Source of the DNA: Clostridium sp.
GTDB lineage: Bacteria > Bacillota > Clostridia > Clostridiales > Clostridiaceae
Reading direction: 5' to 3'
NCBI RefSeq assembly: GCF_022482905.1
Contig: NZ_JAKVOI010000001.1
Location: 2,357,958-2,421,957, forward strand
Length of the DNA: 64,000 nucleotides
Of this stretch, positions 20,723-30,691 are shown piece by piece; positions within the stretch are counted from its first letter, which is position 1, and each line of letters begins with the position of its first letter. The notes below the pieces were generated by a model. It saw nothing but the letters and a program-made list of their open reading frames with translations, searched no databases and was not told the DNA's origin. The position numbers and the translations under genes are program-made.

Positions 20723-22114
20723 CTATTTGGCCAGCTCATATATGGCATGTGCATATATTTTAGCATTTTTAACAACATGATCAATTTTTATATATTCATT
20801 GGCATTGTGGATAGTTTCAGGTTCTCCCTGAATCATCGGGCCGAAAGCAACCATATTCGGCATGTCTTTCGCATAAGTGCCTCCTCCGATTGCAAGAAGT
20901 TCAGCTTTTTTTCCAGTTTGTTCCTCATATACTTTCTTAAGGCTCCTTATAAGCGGATGACTTTCGGGAAAAAACAGTGGTTTCTGATGCATCATGTTTT
21001 CAATTCTAAAATCAAGTAGTGATATTCTATTTTTGAAAGGTTTCATCATGTCTTCATATTTGCAGGTGACAGGATATCTCAAATTGAGGGCAAAAGATAT
21101 TTTATTTTCATCTATATCAACAGCTCCTACATTAAAAGTGAGCTTGCCGGATTCCTTGTCTTCAAGGTAAACACCAAAAGACCTGCCGTCGGTTTCAAAA
21201 CCTACATACTCATTGAAAAAATCTATAACATCTTTTATATCAGATTTTTCAATCTTCAAATCCCCCAGAAGCTTAAACATCTGCATTACTGCATTTTTAC
21301 CCAGTTCAGGCGTACTGCCGTGGGCTGCAAGTCCTTCAACCTTTATAAGGATCAGTCCTTCTTTTAACTGTACATTTGCATTAAAGTTATTTTTATGTGA
21401 CAAATCCTCTATAATACCTGCAGCTGAATCTGGATCTCTAGCTTCAAGAACTGCTTCACAGTGATTTGGAACTACATTTGCCCTTTCTCCGCCTTTTATA
21501 TGCTTTACAACTATATCTCCAGATGATTTCACCTTAATATCTTTGACCAAATCAAAAGTAGTTATACCTTTTTCTGCATAAATGATGGGATATTCCCCAT
21601 CCGGAGTAAATCCAAGAACAGGAGCTTTTTCCCTGTCCTTGTAATACTGGATTTCGGAACAGCCGTTTTCCTCATTTGTGCCGAATATAATTCTTACTCT
21701 CCTGGAGAGTGGAAGGTTCAGGTCCTTTATAACCTTTAAAGAGTAAAGTGCCGTTATAATCGGTCCCTTGTCATCCATAGTTCCCCTTCCATATATTTTG
21801 CCGTCATGGATTTCCGCACCATAGGGCGGAAATGCCCATCCCTCTCCTTCAGGCACTACGTCAAGATGCCCGAGGACTGCAACATAATCCTCTCCCTGTC
21901 CATATTCGGCATAACCCACATATCCATCGAGGTTGACAGTCTTGAATCCCATGTTTTCTGCAATATCCAATGCTTTTTCAAGAGTACTGCCGACACCTTC
22001 ACCAAAAGGCATTCCTGGTTTGGCTTTGTCTGTTACACTTCTTATTTTAACAACATCCTGAATGGATTTTATTATATCATCCTTGATCTCGTCAACTCTA
22101 TCATCTATCTTCAT
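20723..22114 (-). CDS. pepV: Dipeptidase PepV (M20 family)
   Basis: Zinc dipeptidase that hydrolyses a range of dipeptides in the cytoplasm. Its 463 residues fit PepV. Metal-site motifs are GHLDVVPEG (H83, D85), GRGTMDDKGP (bridging Asp near 114) and GTNEENG (E148, E149). The distal AIGGGTYAKDMPNMVAFGP segment supplies the last ligand region. The start ATG at 22114 follows GGAGG. It begins 15 bp after proS and shares its T-box leader, so proline limitation should raise both the synthetase and a peptidase that could release amino acids from dipeptides. That functional link is inference. Confidence 0.93.
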   Translation of the reverse strand: MKIDDRVDEIKDDIIKSIQDVVKIRSVTDKAKPGMPFGEGVGSTLEKALDIAENMGFKTVNLDGYVGYAEYGQGEDYVAVLGHLDVVPEGEGWAFPPYGAEIHDGKIYGRGTMDDKGPIITALYSLKVIKDLNLPLSRRVRIIFGTNEENGCSEIQYYKDREKAPVLGFTPDGEYPIIYAEKGITTFDLVKDIKVKSSGDIVVKHIKGGERANVVPNHCEAVLEARDPDSAAGIIEDLSHKNNFNANVQLKEGLILIKVEGLAAHGSTPELGKNAVMQMFKLLGDLKIEKSDIKDVIDFFNEYVGFETDGRSFGVYLEDKESGKLTFNVGAVDIDENKISFALNLRYPVTCKYEDMMKPFKNRISLLDFRIENMMHQKPLFFPESHPLIRSLKKVYEEQTGKKAELLAIGGGTYAKDMPNMVAFGPMIQGEPETIHNANEYIKIDHVVKNAKIYAHAIYELAK

Positions 22115-22129
22115 GAACGTACCTCCTTC

Positions 22130-23566
22130 TTAATAGGCTCTACCCCAGTAAACCAGCTTTTTGGCTTTTTTGCCGCAGTATACACATGTGTCTGAAATCT
22201 CCTCCTGCTCAAAAGGCATACATCTTGAAGTAGCACCTGTCTCTTCCCTTATTTTATCTTCACATTCCTTGTCTCCGCACCACATGGCTTTCACAAATCC
22301 TGTTTTATTCTCTACTATATCCTTGAACTGCTCCATGTCCAGGGCTTCATGCGTCTTGCTTTCAACGGACTTTCTGGCACTTTCAAGCATGTTGTTGTGG
22401 ATATCATTTAAAAGTTCAGGTATTTTCTGCTCAATTTCATTCATTGGAACAAAGGCTTTTTCTCCTGTATCCCTTCTTACAAGCACAACCTGATTCTTTT
22501 CAATATCCTTGGGACCTATTTCCAGACGAATTGGAACTCCCTTCATCTCATACTCACTGAACTTCCACCCCGGCATCTTGTCACTGTCATCCAGCTTTAC
22601 CCTTGCAAATTCAGAAATACTCTTTCTTAATTCAGCCGCCTTTTCAAGGACTCCTTCCTTATGCTGTGCAACAGGTACAATAATTACCTGTATTGGAGCT
22701 ATTCTAGGCGGAATTACAAGACCGCTGTCATCTCCATGCACCATTATGATTGCACCTATCAGACGGGTTGTAATTCCCCATGAAGTCTGATATACATATT
22801 GAAGCTTTCCCTCCCTGTCCGAGTACTGCATACCAAAGGATTTAGCAAAATTCTGTCCGAGAAAGTGGGAAGTACCCGCCTGAAGTGCCTTTCCATCGTG
22901 CATCAGAGCTTCTATAGTATAAGTTGCTTCTCCGCCTGCGAATTTCTCCTTTTCTGTTTTCTGTCCTTTGAGTACAGGTATTGCAAGCATATCTTCACAG
23001 AGCTCTGCGTATATATTCAGCATCTTTATGGTTTCATTTTCAGCTTCTTCTTTCGTTTCGTGTATGGTATGGCCCTCCTGCCACAGGAACTCGGTTGTTC
23101 TCAAAAATGGACGGGTGGTCTTCTCCCATCGTACTACGGAACACCACTGGTTATACAATTTAGGCAGATCCTTGTAGGATTGAACTATCTTTGCATAGTG
23201 CTCACAAAACAGAGTTTCCGAAGTAGGCCTGACACATAATTTCTCAGTCAATTCTTCTTCTCCTCCATGTGTAACCCATGCCACTTCAGGGGCAAACCCT
23301 TCAACATGATCCTTTTCCTTTTGAAGAAGACTCTCCGGTATGAATATTGGCATATACACATTCTCATGCCCTGTCTCCTTGAATCTTCTATCCAGATATT
23401 TCTGTATGCTTTCCCACATTGCATATGCATACGGCCTTATTATCATACATCCTTTTACGCTGGAATAATCTGCTAATTCCGCCTTTTTTACTATATCTGT
23501 ATACCACTGTGCAAAATCCTCGTCTCTTGATGTTATTTCCTTTACCAGCTTTTTTGATTTTGACAT
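22130..23566 (-). CDS. proS: Proline--tRNA ligase, archaeal/eukaryotic-like type
   Basis: Class II synthetase that charges tRNA-Pro. At 478 residues it is the short form lacking the editing insertion of the long bacterial ProRS. Motif 2 reads [24 protein letters not shown]. The C-terminal domain carries a Cys set (CGDKECEDK and CVYCGKK) for zinc and ends in WGRAY, which is characteristic of this type. The ATG at 23566 has AGGAGGA upstream. A T-box leader precedes it, and pepV follows after 15 bp. Confidence 0.96.
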   Translation of the reverse strand: MSKSKKLVKEITSRDEDFAQWYTDIVKKAELADYSSVKGCMIIRPYAYAMWESIQKYLDRRFKETGHENVYMPIFIPESLLQKEKDHVEGFAPEVAWVTHGGEEELTEKLCVRPTSETLFCEHYAKIVQSYKDLPKLYNQWCSVVRWEKTTRPFLRTTEFLWQEGHTIHETKEEAENETIKMLNIYAELCEDMLAIPVLKGQKTEKEKFAGGEATYTIEALMHDGKALQAGTSHFLGQNFAKSFGMQYSDREGKLQYVYQTSWGITTRLIGAIIMVHGDDSGLVIPPRIAPIQVIIVPVAQHKEGVLEKAAELRKSISEFARVKLDDSDKMPGWKFSEYEMKGVPIRLEIGPKDIEKNQVVLVRRDTGEKAFVPMNEIEQKIPELLNDIHNNMLESARKSVESKTHEALDMEQFKDIVENKTGFVKAMWCGDKECEDKIREETGATSRCMPFEQEEISDTCVYCGKKAKKLVYWGRAY

Positions 23567-23599
23567 TACTAGATTCCTCCTGTTTCATAATTAAGATAA

Positions 23600-23800
23600 A
23601 AAAACCCCAATCCCAACTACGGGACCGAGGTTGTATCGGTGGTGCCACCCTGATTTTCACTCTTTATTTTAACGACAATGCCGCTGTAACTTTAATTACA
23701 GAACTCCGAGGTAGGTTCAAAACAACTGCCATGGAAACTTTGCACCAACCATTTCCTCTCTAAAAAGCATTCATTTTTACTAATCCTCTTCCTAGTATTT
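23600..23800 (-). promoter_or_regulatory. T-box leader of proS-pepV
   Basis: The minus strand shows the T-box core AGGGTGGCACCACCG (complement of 23637-23651) and then a 12-bp terminator stem (23603-23614/23621-23632) followed by a run of seven T. A proline codon CCT occurs in the putative specifier region (GAACCTACC, near 23710) but I could not fold stem I, so the specifier assignment is tentative. Uncharged tRNA-Pro should stabilise the antiterminator. Confidence 0.88.
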
Positions 23801-23825
23801 ATATTAAATATAATATTCATATTTT

Positions 23826-23854
23826 ATAATAGAATACAGGTTCACTGTTGTCAA
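23826..23854 (-). promoter_or_regulatory. Sigma-A promoter for the proS T-box transcript
   Basis: Minus strand: TTGACA (23849-23854), 17-nt spacer, TATTAT (23826-23831). It lies between the stop of the upstream dehydrogenase gene and the T-box leader. Confidence 0.7.
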
Positions 23855-23860
23855 TACTTG

Positions 23861-24958
23861 TTAGTTCAACTTTTCAACGTAATTTTCAGGATCTATATCA
23901 AAATATCTGCATATGTCATATATCTCATGAAGTGTGCTGTCATTCACGGGTATTCCATTTTTCATCTTGTCATTGTAGGCCTCGACTTCTTTTTCACCGT
24001 GAGTATATATTCTAACCGCGTCTTTTGCCTTCTTTGAATTTCTAAGCTCTTCCAGGTACTTTGAGAAACTATTTTCTATGGACTTTTTATCTCCAAACAT
24101 TCCATAGTCTATAGCACAGAAATAATGACATGTTCCGGAACCATTCTTTCCATCAAGATGAACATAATTTCCCGTAAGTCCACCTGAGAGAATTGCCGTA
24201 AACATCTCGACTGTAAGGGCAAAACCATAGCCCTTGTGCCCTCCGGTAAGCTCTTTCGACCCTCCAAGTGGAACTATTCCACCGCCGAGATGTCTTGGTA
24301 CATTGTATAAAATATCCTTTGGATTTGTGGTATCATGACCATCCGCGTCCAGTGCCCAGCCATCTGGAAGGGGTTCATTCCTTTTGTTATAGACTTCAAC
24401 CTTTCCTCTTGTAACAACACTTGTAGCCATATCCATCAGAAATGGATACGGATCCGCAGGCATTGATATTGCGATTGGATTTGTACCGAGCATGGCCTCT
24501 TTTCCGAAGGTGGGGACTATAACTGCAGGTGAATTTGTCATCGATATGCCAATCAGGCCCTTTTTTTCCGCCATTCTGGCATAGTACCCTGCTATTCCAT
24601 AGTGATTTGAGTTTCTGACACTTACCATACCAATACCTGAAGCTTCAGCTTTTTCAATTGCCATATTCATGGCAGTTCTACCTGTCAATTGCCCCATTCC
24701 AGCCTGACCATCCAAGGTTGCAGATACCGGTGTTTCCTTAATTATCTTCGGTTTTGAATCTACTATTATCAATCCCTGTTTTATTTCACTGTAGTATTTT
24801 ACAAGTCTCTGAATTCCATGAGATTCAATTCCGAACAGATCAGAAAGCAGTAGAACATCAGTTATTGTTCTGCTGTCTTCAGTACTAAAACCAAATTTCT
24901 CGAAAACAAGATCACACATTTTTTTCAAACCATCATATCGAACTCTTGTATATGACAT
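23861..24958 (-). CDS. Ldh_2 family malate/L-lactate-type dehydrogenase
   Basis: NAD(P)-dependent 2-hydroxyacid dehydrogenase of the Ldh_2 (MDH/YbiC/YlbC/AllD) family, unrelated to classical LDH. The protein has 365 residues. Family motifs are LSDLFGIESHGIQRL near the N-terminus, GIGMVSVRNSNHYGIAGYY (catalytic His region), GTNPIAISMP and a C-terminal GHKGYGFALTVEMF. The substrate could be malate, lactate, 2,3-diketogulonate, ureidoglycolate or sulfolactate, and the sequence does not decide. SD AGGAGG precedes the ATG at 24958. The 94-bp gap to the chemotaxis receptor gene upstream suggests its own promoter. Confidence 0.88.
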   Translation of the reverse strand: MSYTRVRYDGLKKMCDLVFEKFGFSTEDSRTITDVLLLSDLFGIESHGIQRLVKYYSEIKQGLIIVDSKPKIIKETPVSATLDGQAGMGQLTGRTAMNMAIEKAEASGIGMVSVRNSNHYGIAGYYARMAEKKGLIGISMTNSPAVIVPTFGKEAMLGTNPIAISMPADPYPFLMDMATSVVTRGKVEVYNKRNEPLPDGWALDADGHDTTNPKDILYNVPRHLGGGIVPLGGSKELTGGHKGYGFALTVEMFTAILSGGLTGNYVHLDGKNGSGTCHYFCAIDYGMFGDKKSIENSFSKYLEELRNSKKAKDAVRIYTHGEKEVEAYNDKMKNGIPVNDSTLHEIYDICRYFDIDPENYVEKLN

Positions 24959-25052
24959 CTTTATCCTCCTAGCCGTTTCATAAATTAATGCTTTACAAAG
25001 TTACCTTTATAATAGTACAAATTATCGTAAAATGCCAGGAATTGCTGAAATA

Positions 25053-26765
25053 TTACATAGCAAATCTCTGAATTATTGTATTCAATTTTTGGGCCATGTC
25101 AGCCTGGTTGACTGCAGTATACGATACTTGATCCATAGCCTTTGTTACCTCACTCATATTGCTTGTAATATTGCCTATATTTTCCGATGATGTCTGGGCA
25201 ATTCCGGAGATTACCTGTACAGCATTGTTAACCTGCTCAACAGTTGCAGTAAGCTGCTCAGTCATGGAGGCAATTTCTCCCGACATATTATTTATAAAAT
25301 CTGAATCATCATGATATTGATCTCCAACATTTGCAAAGTAATCAAATTGTTTTGATAGATCCTCATTAAAGAATTTCAGTATATCGCCGCTGTTGTCCGA
25401 GAGATTCTTGAATGCTGACTGAACTCTTTCTATAGTATCCTGAATTCCAGTCACCGCCTGTGAAGACTGTTCGGCCAACTGCCTGACTTCTTCTGCTACA
25501 ACGGAAAACCCTCTGCCATGCTCCCCTGCTCTTGCTGCCTCAATTGCAGCATTTAAGGCAAGTAAATTCGTCTGATCTGCTATACTTGCAATGGTGTCAG
25601 CCATGGTTTTTATATTTTTCACTACTTTTCCATCTTCTATCGCCTTCAATATATTGCCGCTTTTCTCTTTATATATTTTTTTAGTATTCTCTATGGATGA
25701 AGCAACCTTACTTTTTATTTCAACAGCCCTATTGCTTGCCTTTTCGGCCTGTTTGCTTGCCTCTAGTGCCTTGGTCGACAATTCATTAATACTTGAATCC
25801 ACTTCTTCTACAGATGCTGTGATTTCCTGTGAGGAAGCACTATTCTCTCCCATGGATTTAGATATTTCCTTCGTGGAATTATCTATATTCTGAAATTCCA
25901 AATTCAATTCCTCAACAGTAGCTGAAAGTTCTTCACTGGCTGCACTCATATCACGGGAATTGTTTATGATTATTTTTAAAATTTCTTTAACATTGCTCTG
26001 TGCTTTTGAAAGTGCCCTACCAGTTTGTCCAAATTCATCACTGCGTGTAATTTCCCATTTGTAAGAAAAATCGTATTCAGCAAGATGCTGTGCAAAATCC
26101 GATATTTTAGCAAGCGGATTGTTTATGCTGTTGGAGGTAAATAATCCGATTATTACTGCCATAAACAGTCCTGCTACAATAAAAACAGTCATAAAAGTAT
26201 TTGAAGTTTTATATATTAAATCGTTGGTATTGTTGTCAATTTTTGCATTATTATCATTTGCCACTATGAGATTGTCAAGGTTTTCAAACATTGTAGCTTT
26301 TATCTTTGACATTTCCTCATACTGCCTTGCTGCCTGTTTCATATTATTGTCATGTATATAGTTAATTGCACTTTCCCTTGTGACCCTATAGCTGTCTACT
26401 GCATTTATAAAATTTGTCCACTGTCTTCTTTCCTTTTCACTCATGGATATATTGGTAAATTTTTTTATTCTTTTATCGTTGTCTTTTGCATTTTTGTCAA
26501 TTTCCAGTTCCAGCTCATGCATTTTTGCAGTATCCTTGATATAAGTCATCTGCAGAATATTATTTTCATTTTCTACAGAATTCTGCTTTATAACAGATAA
26601 TGTATATATATTCTGCAGATTATTTGAATACATCTTTTTTGCATTATTGCCTACTTTTTCAAGGGAAGTTATACCAATAATTCCTACTACTGCAATTATT
26701 ACTGCAACTATTAGAAATGAAGCTATCAATTTTGTTTTAACTTTTAAATTTCTGACTATATTCAC
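25053..26765 (-). CDS. Methyl-accepting chemotaxis protein
   Basis: Transmembrane chemoreceptor of 570 residues signalling to CheA/CheW. TM1 is near residues 12-33 and a four-helix-bundle sensor domain spans about 35-188. TM2 is near 190-212, followed by a HAMP domain ([18 protein letters not shown]) and a long coiled-coil signalling domain. The hairpin tip is conserved: [20 protein letters not shown] then [19 protein letters not shown]. The sensed ligand is unknown. The start is a GTG at 26765 behind AGGAGGG at 7 nt. It has its own sigma-A-like promoter. Confidence 0.95.
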   Translation of the reverse strand: MNIVRNLKVKTKLIASFLIVAVIIAVVGIIGITSLEKVGNNAKKMYSNNLQNIYTLSVIKQNSVENENNILQMTYIKDTAKMHELELEIDKNAKDNDKRIKKFTNISMSEKERRQWTNFINAVDSYRVTRESAINYIHDNNMKQAARQYEEMSKIKATMFENLDNLIVANDNNAKIDNNTNDLIYKTSNTFMTVFIVAGLFMAVIIGLFTSNSINNPLAKISDFAQHLAEYDFSYKWEITRSDEFGQTGRALSKAQSNVKEILKIIINNSRDMSAASEELSATVEELNLEFQNIDNSTKEISKSMGENSASSQEITASVEEVDSSINELSTKALEASKQAEKASNRAVEIKSKVASSIENTKKIYKEKSGNILKAIEDGKVVKNIKTMADTIASIADQTNLLALNAAIEAARAGEHGRGFSVVAEEVRQLAEQSSQAVTGIQDTIERVQSAFKNLSDNSGDILKFFNEDLSKQFDYFANVGDQYHDDSDFINNMSGEIASMTEQLTATVEQVNNAVQVISGIAQTSSENIGNITSNMSEVTKAMDQVSYTAVNQADMAQKLNTIIQRFAM

Positions 26766-26811
26766 AATTAATCCCTCCTAGTTTAACAATTTTAGTAAAT
26801 AATTATACTAA

Positions 26812-26840
26812 ATAATATACTAGAATGAATTTATTGTCAA
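26812..26840 (-). promoter_or_regulatory. Promoter of the chemoreceptor gene
   Basis: Minus strand: TTGACA (26835-26840), 17-nt spacer, TATTAT (26812-26817). This is close to sigma-A consensus rather than the flagellar sigma-D pattern often seen for chemotaxis genes. Confidence 0.65.
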
Positions 26841-26873
26841 TATACCCCTTTCTCTACAAATTATGAGGTATTT

Positions 26874-27833
26874 TTATAATGATCTACAATTATTCATGAA
26901 CTTTTCAAGTTGTTGTCTATCCGGGTATCCATCACTATCCCCTTCAGACATTACTGCAAGTGCACCTATTGCAGTTCCTCTTTTTACTGAATCCTCAACA
27001 GACAGTCCTTCCAGGAGTCCGGTTATAACCCCTACTGCAAACCCGTCTCCTGCGCCAACAGTATCCACCACTTTATCAACTTTAAAGCCTCTTACTTCAT
27101 AGGATTTTTTCCCGGACTTCACAAAAGCTCCCCTGCTTCCCAACTTTACAATAACAGTCTTGACCCCCCTGTTCAGGTAGAAATCTGCAATTTCATCCGG
27201 TTTATCACTTCCAGCTAAAATCAATCCTTCATTTATACCCGGAAGTACTATATCGCTTCTGAAAGCAATATCATTAATTGTATCTACCATCTCACTTCTT
27301 GATTTCCATAACTGCGGCCTCAAGTTTGGATCAAAAGTAATAGTTATATTTTTTTGTTTCAACAATTTTATAAGTTCATACACAGCTTCTCTGCAGCTTT
27401 CAGATAAGGCAGGAAATATTCCGGTCAAATGTGCAATTTTTACATCATCAAGATTCAGATTTTCAAGGTCGTCTTTTGAAAAGTGAGAAGCTGCAGAATT
27501 CCGCCTAAAATAAAATATCTTCGGATCTCCCGTACTGACCTTGGATTTCAGTTGATATGCTGTAAAATATTCTTCTGTTTCACCAATATAATCAGTACCT
27601 ATACCTTCTCTGTCAAGGCTGTCTTTTATAAAACTTCCGAAGGGATCTTTTCCTAATTTCGTAATATATTGTGTTGAATGTCCCAGTCTTGACAATCCTA
27701 CACAGACATTGACTTCTGCCCCCGCCAGAAATTTTGTAAAAGTTTTTGCATCCTTCAATTCCTTATCAGCATCATCTTTTCCACTAGCTCCGAATAGCGT
27801 CATCGGTTCTCCAATAGTTAAAAATTCACTCAT
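26874..27833 (-). CDS. kdgK: PfkB-family sugar kinase, probable 2-keto-3-deoxygluconate kinase
   Basis: Ribokinase-family kinase expected to phosphorylate 2-keto-3-deoxygluconate (KDG) to KDPG. The 319-residue protein begins MSEFLTIGEPM. It has the KDGK-like stretch KFLAGAEVNVCVGLSRLGH and ends with the PfkB signature DTVGAGDGFAVGVITGLLEG, whose Asp is the catalytic base. I use the ATG at 27833 (GGAGG with a 10-nt spacer) rather than the GTG at 27839, which sits too close to the site. The KDPG aldolase gene 2 kb away supports the KDG assignment. A LacI-type operator lies 68 bp upstream. Confidence 0.85.
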   Translation of the reverse strand: MSEFLTIGEPMTLFGASGKDDADKELKDAKTFTKFLAGAEVNVCVGLSRLGHSTQYITKLGKDPFGSFIKDSLDREGIGTDYIGETEEYFTAYQLKSKVSTGDPKIFYFRRNSAASHFSKDDLENLNLDDVKIAHLTGIFPALSESCREAVYELIKLLKQKNITITFDPNLRPQLWKSRSEMVDTINDIAFRSDIVLPGINEGLILAGSDKPDEIADFYLNRGVKTVIVKLGSRGAFVKSGKKSYEVRGFKVDKVVDTVGAGDGFAVGVITGLLEGLSVEDSVKRGTAIGALAVMSEGDSDGYPDRQQLEKFMNNCRSL

Positions 27834-27900
27834 AAACACACATCCTCCACATTTTATAAATTTTTATAATCACGCTTGAACATTTCAGCCAATTTTATAG

Positions 27901-27910
27901 AAACCGGTTT
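27901..27910. promoter_or_regulatory. Candidate LacI-family operator upstream of kdgK
   Basis: Perfect 10-bp palindrome AAACCGGTTT between the LacI gene and kdgK, overlapping the LacI stop codon. A near copy, AAACCGATTT, lies at the LacI promoter (28973). The CG-centred palindrome is typical of LacI-family sites. Confidence 0.65.
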
Positions 27911-28937
27911 ATTTACTTTTCAAATTAGTAGATCCCCTGACCTTCAAACTCGATTTTAAATAAACACAGGTAGTTCTTCCTAAATTGTCACGCCTTATTT
28001 TTTCCATCAATATCTTTGCGGATTCAAATCCCATGTCATAAGACGGCTGCGATATCGTAGTAATTCCAGGCGGTATGAGAGCTGCCCATCCCCAGTCATC
28101 ATATCCGCATATTCCTGCGTCATCAGGTATTTTCAACTTCAATTTTCTCATATTATTCAGCACATTCAGAAGGACTACACCATTAATGGCAAAAACAGCT
28201 TTGGTACCGCTGTGATTTTCTACAAAATCCAATAGTTTTGATTCAATGTCCCCTTCATTGTAGTCCTCTAAAACATATACACCAAAATTTGAACTGTCCA
28301 ATCTCTTGCTGCATACTTCAATAAAAGCTTTTTTTCTCTCAATTCTGGAACTTATATTTCCCACCGGAGGAGTAAATAATGCTGCATTATGAAAACCTTC
28401 ATCAATCAAATAATTTACAATATTAAAAGTCATCTCATAGTTGTTGCTTGTAACTCCATCAAAAAATTTTGAATTTACAATTCTGTCAAGCATGACAACA
28501 GGTACATTTTTATTTTTTATATGTATGAGAAGTTCTTCATTATATCCGGTTCCGTTTATTATAATTCCATCGACATTCTGATCCATCAGGGACAGTAAAT
28601 ATTCTTTTTCCCTGTCTTTATCATTATCAGCATTTGTTATTATGATATTGTAATTGTACTTTCTGCATCCATCACCTATTCCTTTTATGAGTATGGAGGA
28701 AAAAGGATTTGTCAAGTCTGCCATTACAACACCTATCAGCCTGCTCTTTTTAAGCTTCAGGGTTCTTGCTGTATTGTTCGGTCTATAATCCAGTTCTTCT
28801 ATGACTTTTTCAATCCTGTTCCTCGTATTTTCCGACATGAACTCAAATTTTCCATTTAAATACCGTGATATTGTAGACTTTGAAACTCCAGCCTTTTCTG
28901 CAACATCATCAATCGTAATTTTTTTCTGATCTTTCAT
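27909..28937 (-). CDS. LacI family transcriptional regulator
   Basis: Sugar-responsive repressor with 342 residues. The N-terminal HTH is TIDDVAEKAGVSKSTISRYL followed by the hinge helix region ELDYRPNNTARTLKLKK. The periplasmic-binding-protein-like effector domain follows (LIGVVMADLTNPFSSILIKG, VDGIIINGTG, VPVVMLDRI). It sits directly upstream of kdgK on the same strand, and two matching palindromes lie before kdgK and at its own promoter. It probably controls the kinase and itself in response to KDG or a related compound. SD GAGG precedes the ATG at 28937. Confidence 0.92.
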   Translation of the reverse strand: MKDQKKITIDDVAEKAGVSKSTISRYLNGKFEFMSENTRNRIEKVIEELDYRPNNTARTLKLKKSRLIGVVMADLTNPFSSILIKGIGDGCRKYNYNIIITNADNDKDREKEYLLSLMDQNVDGIIINGTGYNEELLIHIKNKNVPVVMLDRIVNSKFFDGVTSNNYEMTFNIVNYLIDEGFHNAALFTPPVGNISSRIERKKAFIEVCSKRLDSSNFGVYVLEDYNEGDIESKLLDFVENHSGTKAVFAINGVVLLNVLNNMRKLKLKIPDDAGICGYDDWGWAALIPPGITTISQPSYDMGFESAKILMEKIRRDNLGRTTCVYLKSSLKVRGSTNLKSK

Positions 28938-28972
28938 AACACCGGAACCTCATTTCATCTTCTCAATTTTAG

Positions 28973-28982
28973 AAACCGATTT
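28973..28982. promoter_or_regulatory. Candidate LacI autoregulatory operator
   Basis: AAACCGATTT, one mismatch from the palindrome at 27901. It is placed just downstream of a minus-strand -10-like TACTAT/TATAAA, where a bound repressor would block transcription of the LacI gene. Confidence 0.55.
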
Positions 28983-29121
28983 ACTATAATTTATAGTAAC
29001 ATAAATATAGAATTGTTTCAATATGCAAGATAAAGACTTACTTCTGCGGGCTGTAAAAGGACTTATTAAATGATATAATTGATTCATAATTTAATTTTAA
29101 ATTGGAGGATACATCATAACT

Positions 29122-29916
29122 ATGAACAATAATTCAGAAAATTCAAGCCTTGTACAGTCAGTAAACAAAGCACTTGAAATATTAAATGCACTTGCCGAAT
29201 GTCCGAAAGGCTGTAGAATCGCAGAACTTTCCAAAAGACTTGGATTGAATAAAAGCACCATATATAGAATACTGGCAACTTTAAGATATAGGAACTATGT
29301 AATAAAAAATGAGGAAAATGACAAATACATGCTTGGAACTCAGATACTTTATCTGTCACAGAGTTTAAAGAGCGGTATGGACCTGGTAACTATATCCAGA
29401 CCATACATAAACAAACTTGTAGACAAAATTGGTGAAACAGCTCATCTATGCATTCCAGACGAACTTTTCCATAATATTATATACATAGATAAAATATCAC
29501 CTGAACAGCCAAACAGAAGTATATACATGTCATCAAAAATAGGGAAAAAAACTCCAATATATTGTACAGCATCCGGCAAACTGCTTCTTTCACAATTTTC
29601 TGATGAAAAAATAAAAAATATTCTTGAGAAAATTGATCTTGTAAAGCATACAGAAAATACAATTATCGATGTAAATATTTTTCTCGATGAAATAAAAAAA
29701 ATCCGCATTGACCGCTATGCACTGGATAGAGTGGAAAACGAGAACGGGATAATATGTATTGCAGTTCCTATTTTTAACTCCAAAGGAGAAATATGTGCAA
29801 CTATAAGCATATCATCGGTAATATTGTTTAAAACTATCGAGGATCTTCTAAGCTATAAAGATGATATTTTTGAAATTTGCAATAAAATAAGCAAATTGCT
29901 TGGATTTATGTCTTGA
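29122..29916 (+). CDS. IclR family transcriptional regulator (KdgR-like)
   Basis: Winged-HTH regulator of 264 residues. The DNA-binding domain is at residues 10-75 with recognition region CRIAELSKRLGLNKSTIYRI. An IclR effector domain follows (GETAHLCIPDE, YCTASGKLLLSQ, GIICIAVPIFNSKGEICATI). It is divergent from the LacI gene and 63 bp upstream of the KDPG aldolase gene, which has a KdgR-like palindrome before it. A TATAAT box lies about 45 bp upstream of the ATG. The likely role is control of the aldolase by KDG or a uronate intermediate. Confidence 0.92.
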   Translation: MNNNSENSSLVQSVNKALEILNALAECPKGCRIAELSKRLGLNKSTIYRILATLRYRNYVIKNEENDKYMLGTQILYLSQSLKSGMDLVTISRPYINKLVDKIGETAHLCIPDELFHNIIYIDKISPEQPNRSIYMSSKIGKKTPIYCTASGKLLLSQFSDEKIKNILEKIDLVKHTENTIIDVNIFLDEIKKIRIDRYALDRVENENGIICIAVPIFNSKGEICATISISSVILFKTIEDLLSYKDDIFEICNKISKLLGFMS

Positions 29917-29927
29917 TATATGAAATG

Positions 29928-29948
29928 ATGTTTTATATAATGAAACAT
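29928..29948. promoter_or_regulatory. Candidate IclR/KdgR operator before eda
   Basis: A 21-bp imperfect palindrome with arms ATGTTT and AAACAT around an A/T centre. It resembles the TGAAACA/TGTTTCA half-sites of enterobacterial KdgR and lies between the IclR gene and the aldolase gene. Confidence 0.5.
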
Positions 29949-29979
29949 ATAATTAAAATATTTGATTAGGAGATAATCT

Positions 29980-30624
29980 ATGATAGAGAAAATTGAAACC
30001 TTGAAAAAAATTGAAGAAGTTGGCGTAGTTGCTGTAATAAGAGCTGAAAATCCGGAAACTGCAGAAAAAATCTCCAGGGCATGTATAGAAGGCGGCATTC
30101 CTGCAATAGAAGTTACATTTACGGTACCTGGTGCAGACAAAGTAATAACTTCATTAAAAGATAAATTTTCAAATGACGAACTAATAGTAGGTGCCGGAAC
30201 TGTATTGGACAGTGAAACTGCCAGAATTGCAATACTTGCTGGTGCAAAATACATTGTAAGCCCTGCATTTGATCTCGATACGGTAAAACTCTGCAACAGA
30301 TATCAAATACCTTACATGGCCGGATGTATGACTGTAAATGAAATGATAAAAGCTATGGAAGCCGGTACAGATGTGATAAAGCTGTTTCCAGGAAGTGCTT
30401 ATGGTCCCGATATAATAAAAGCTATAAAGGCTCCCCTTCCCCAGGTTCCTATCATGCCCACAGGCGGAGTAGACCTGGATAATGTAGATCAATGGATAAA
30501 AAATGGCTGTATAGCCGTAGGTGCAGGCGGTAAACTTACCGGCGGAGCTAAAACCGGAGATTACAACAGGATAACTGAAACAGCAAAAGAATTTGTCAGC
30601 AGGGTAAAAGAAGCAAGAAAATAA
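29980..30624 (+). CDS. eda: 2-dehydro-3-deoxy-phosphogluconate aldolase
   Basis: Class I aldolase cleaving KDPG to pyruvate and glyceraldehyde-3-phosphate, and often also 4-hydroxy-2-oxoglutarate. The protein has 214 residues. R21 (VAVIRAENPE), E44 (PAIEVTFT) and the Schiff-base lysine K134 (DVIKLFPGS) are in family positions, and the phosphate site PTGGVDLDN is present. SD AGGAGA precedes the ATG at 29980. With kdgK it completes the lower part of uronate/Entner-Doudoroff catabolism. No uronate isomerase or dehydratase is in the window. Confidence 0.95.
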   Translation: MIEKIETLKKIEEVGVVAVIRAENPETAEKISRACIEGGIPAIEVTFTVPGADKVITSLKDKFSNDELIVGAGTVLDSETARIAILAGAKYIVSPAFDLDTVKLCNRYQIPYMAGCMTVNEMIKAMEAGTDVIKLFPGSAYGPDIIKAIKAPLPQVPIMPTGGVDLDNVDQWIKNGCIAVGAGGKLTGGAKTGDYNRITETAKEFVSRVKEARK

Positions 30625-30635
30625 ATGGTGAAGGG

Positions 30636-30684
30636 GTCTTGCCGCATTGGTATAAAAAAATATTCTAATGCGGCAGCCTTTTTT
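30636..30684 (+). terminator. Terminator after eda
   Basis: A 9-bp stem tgccgcatt/aatgcggca (30640-30648/30667-30675) with an A-rich loop, followed by CCTTTTTTA. A strong rho-independent terminator. Confidence 0.88.
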
Positions 30685-30691
30685 ACATATC

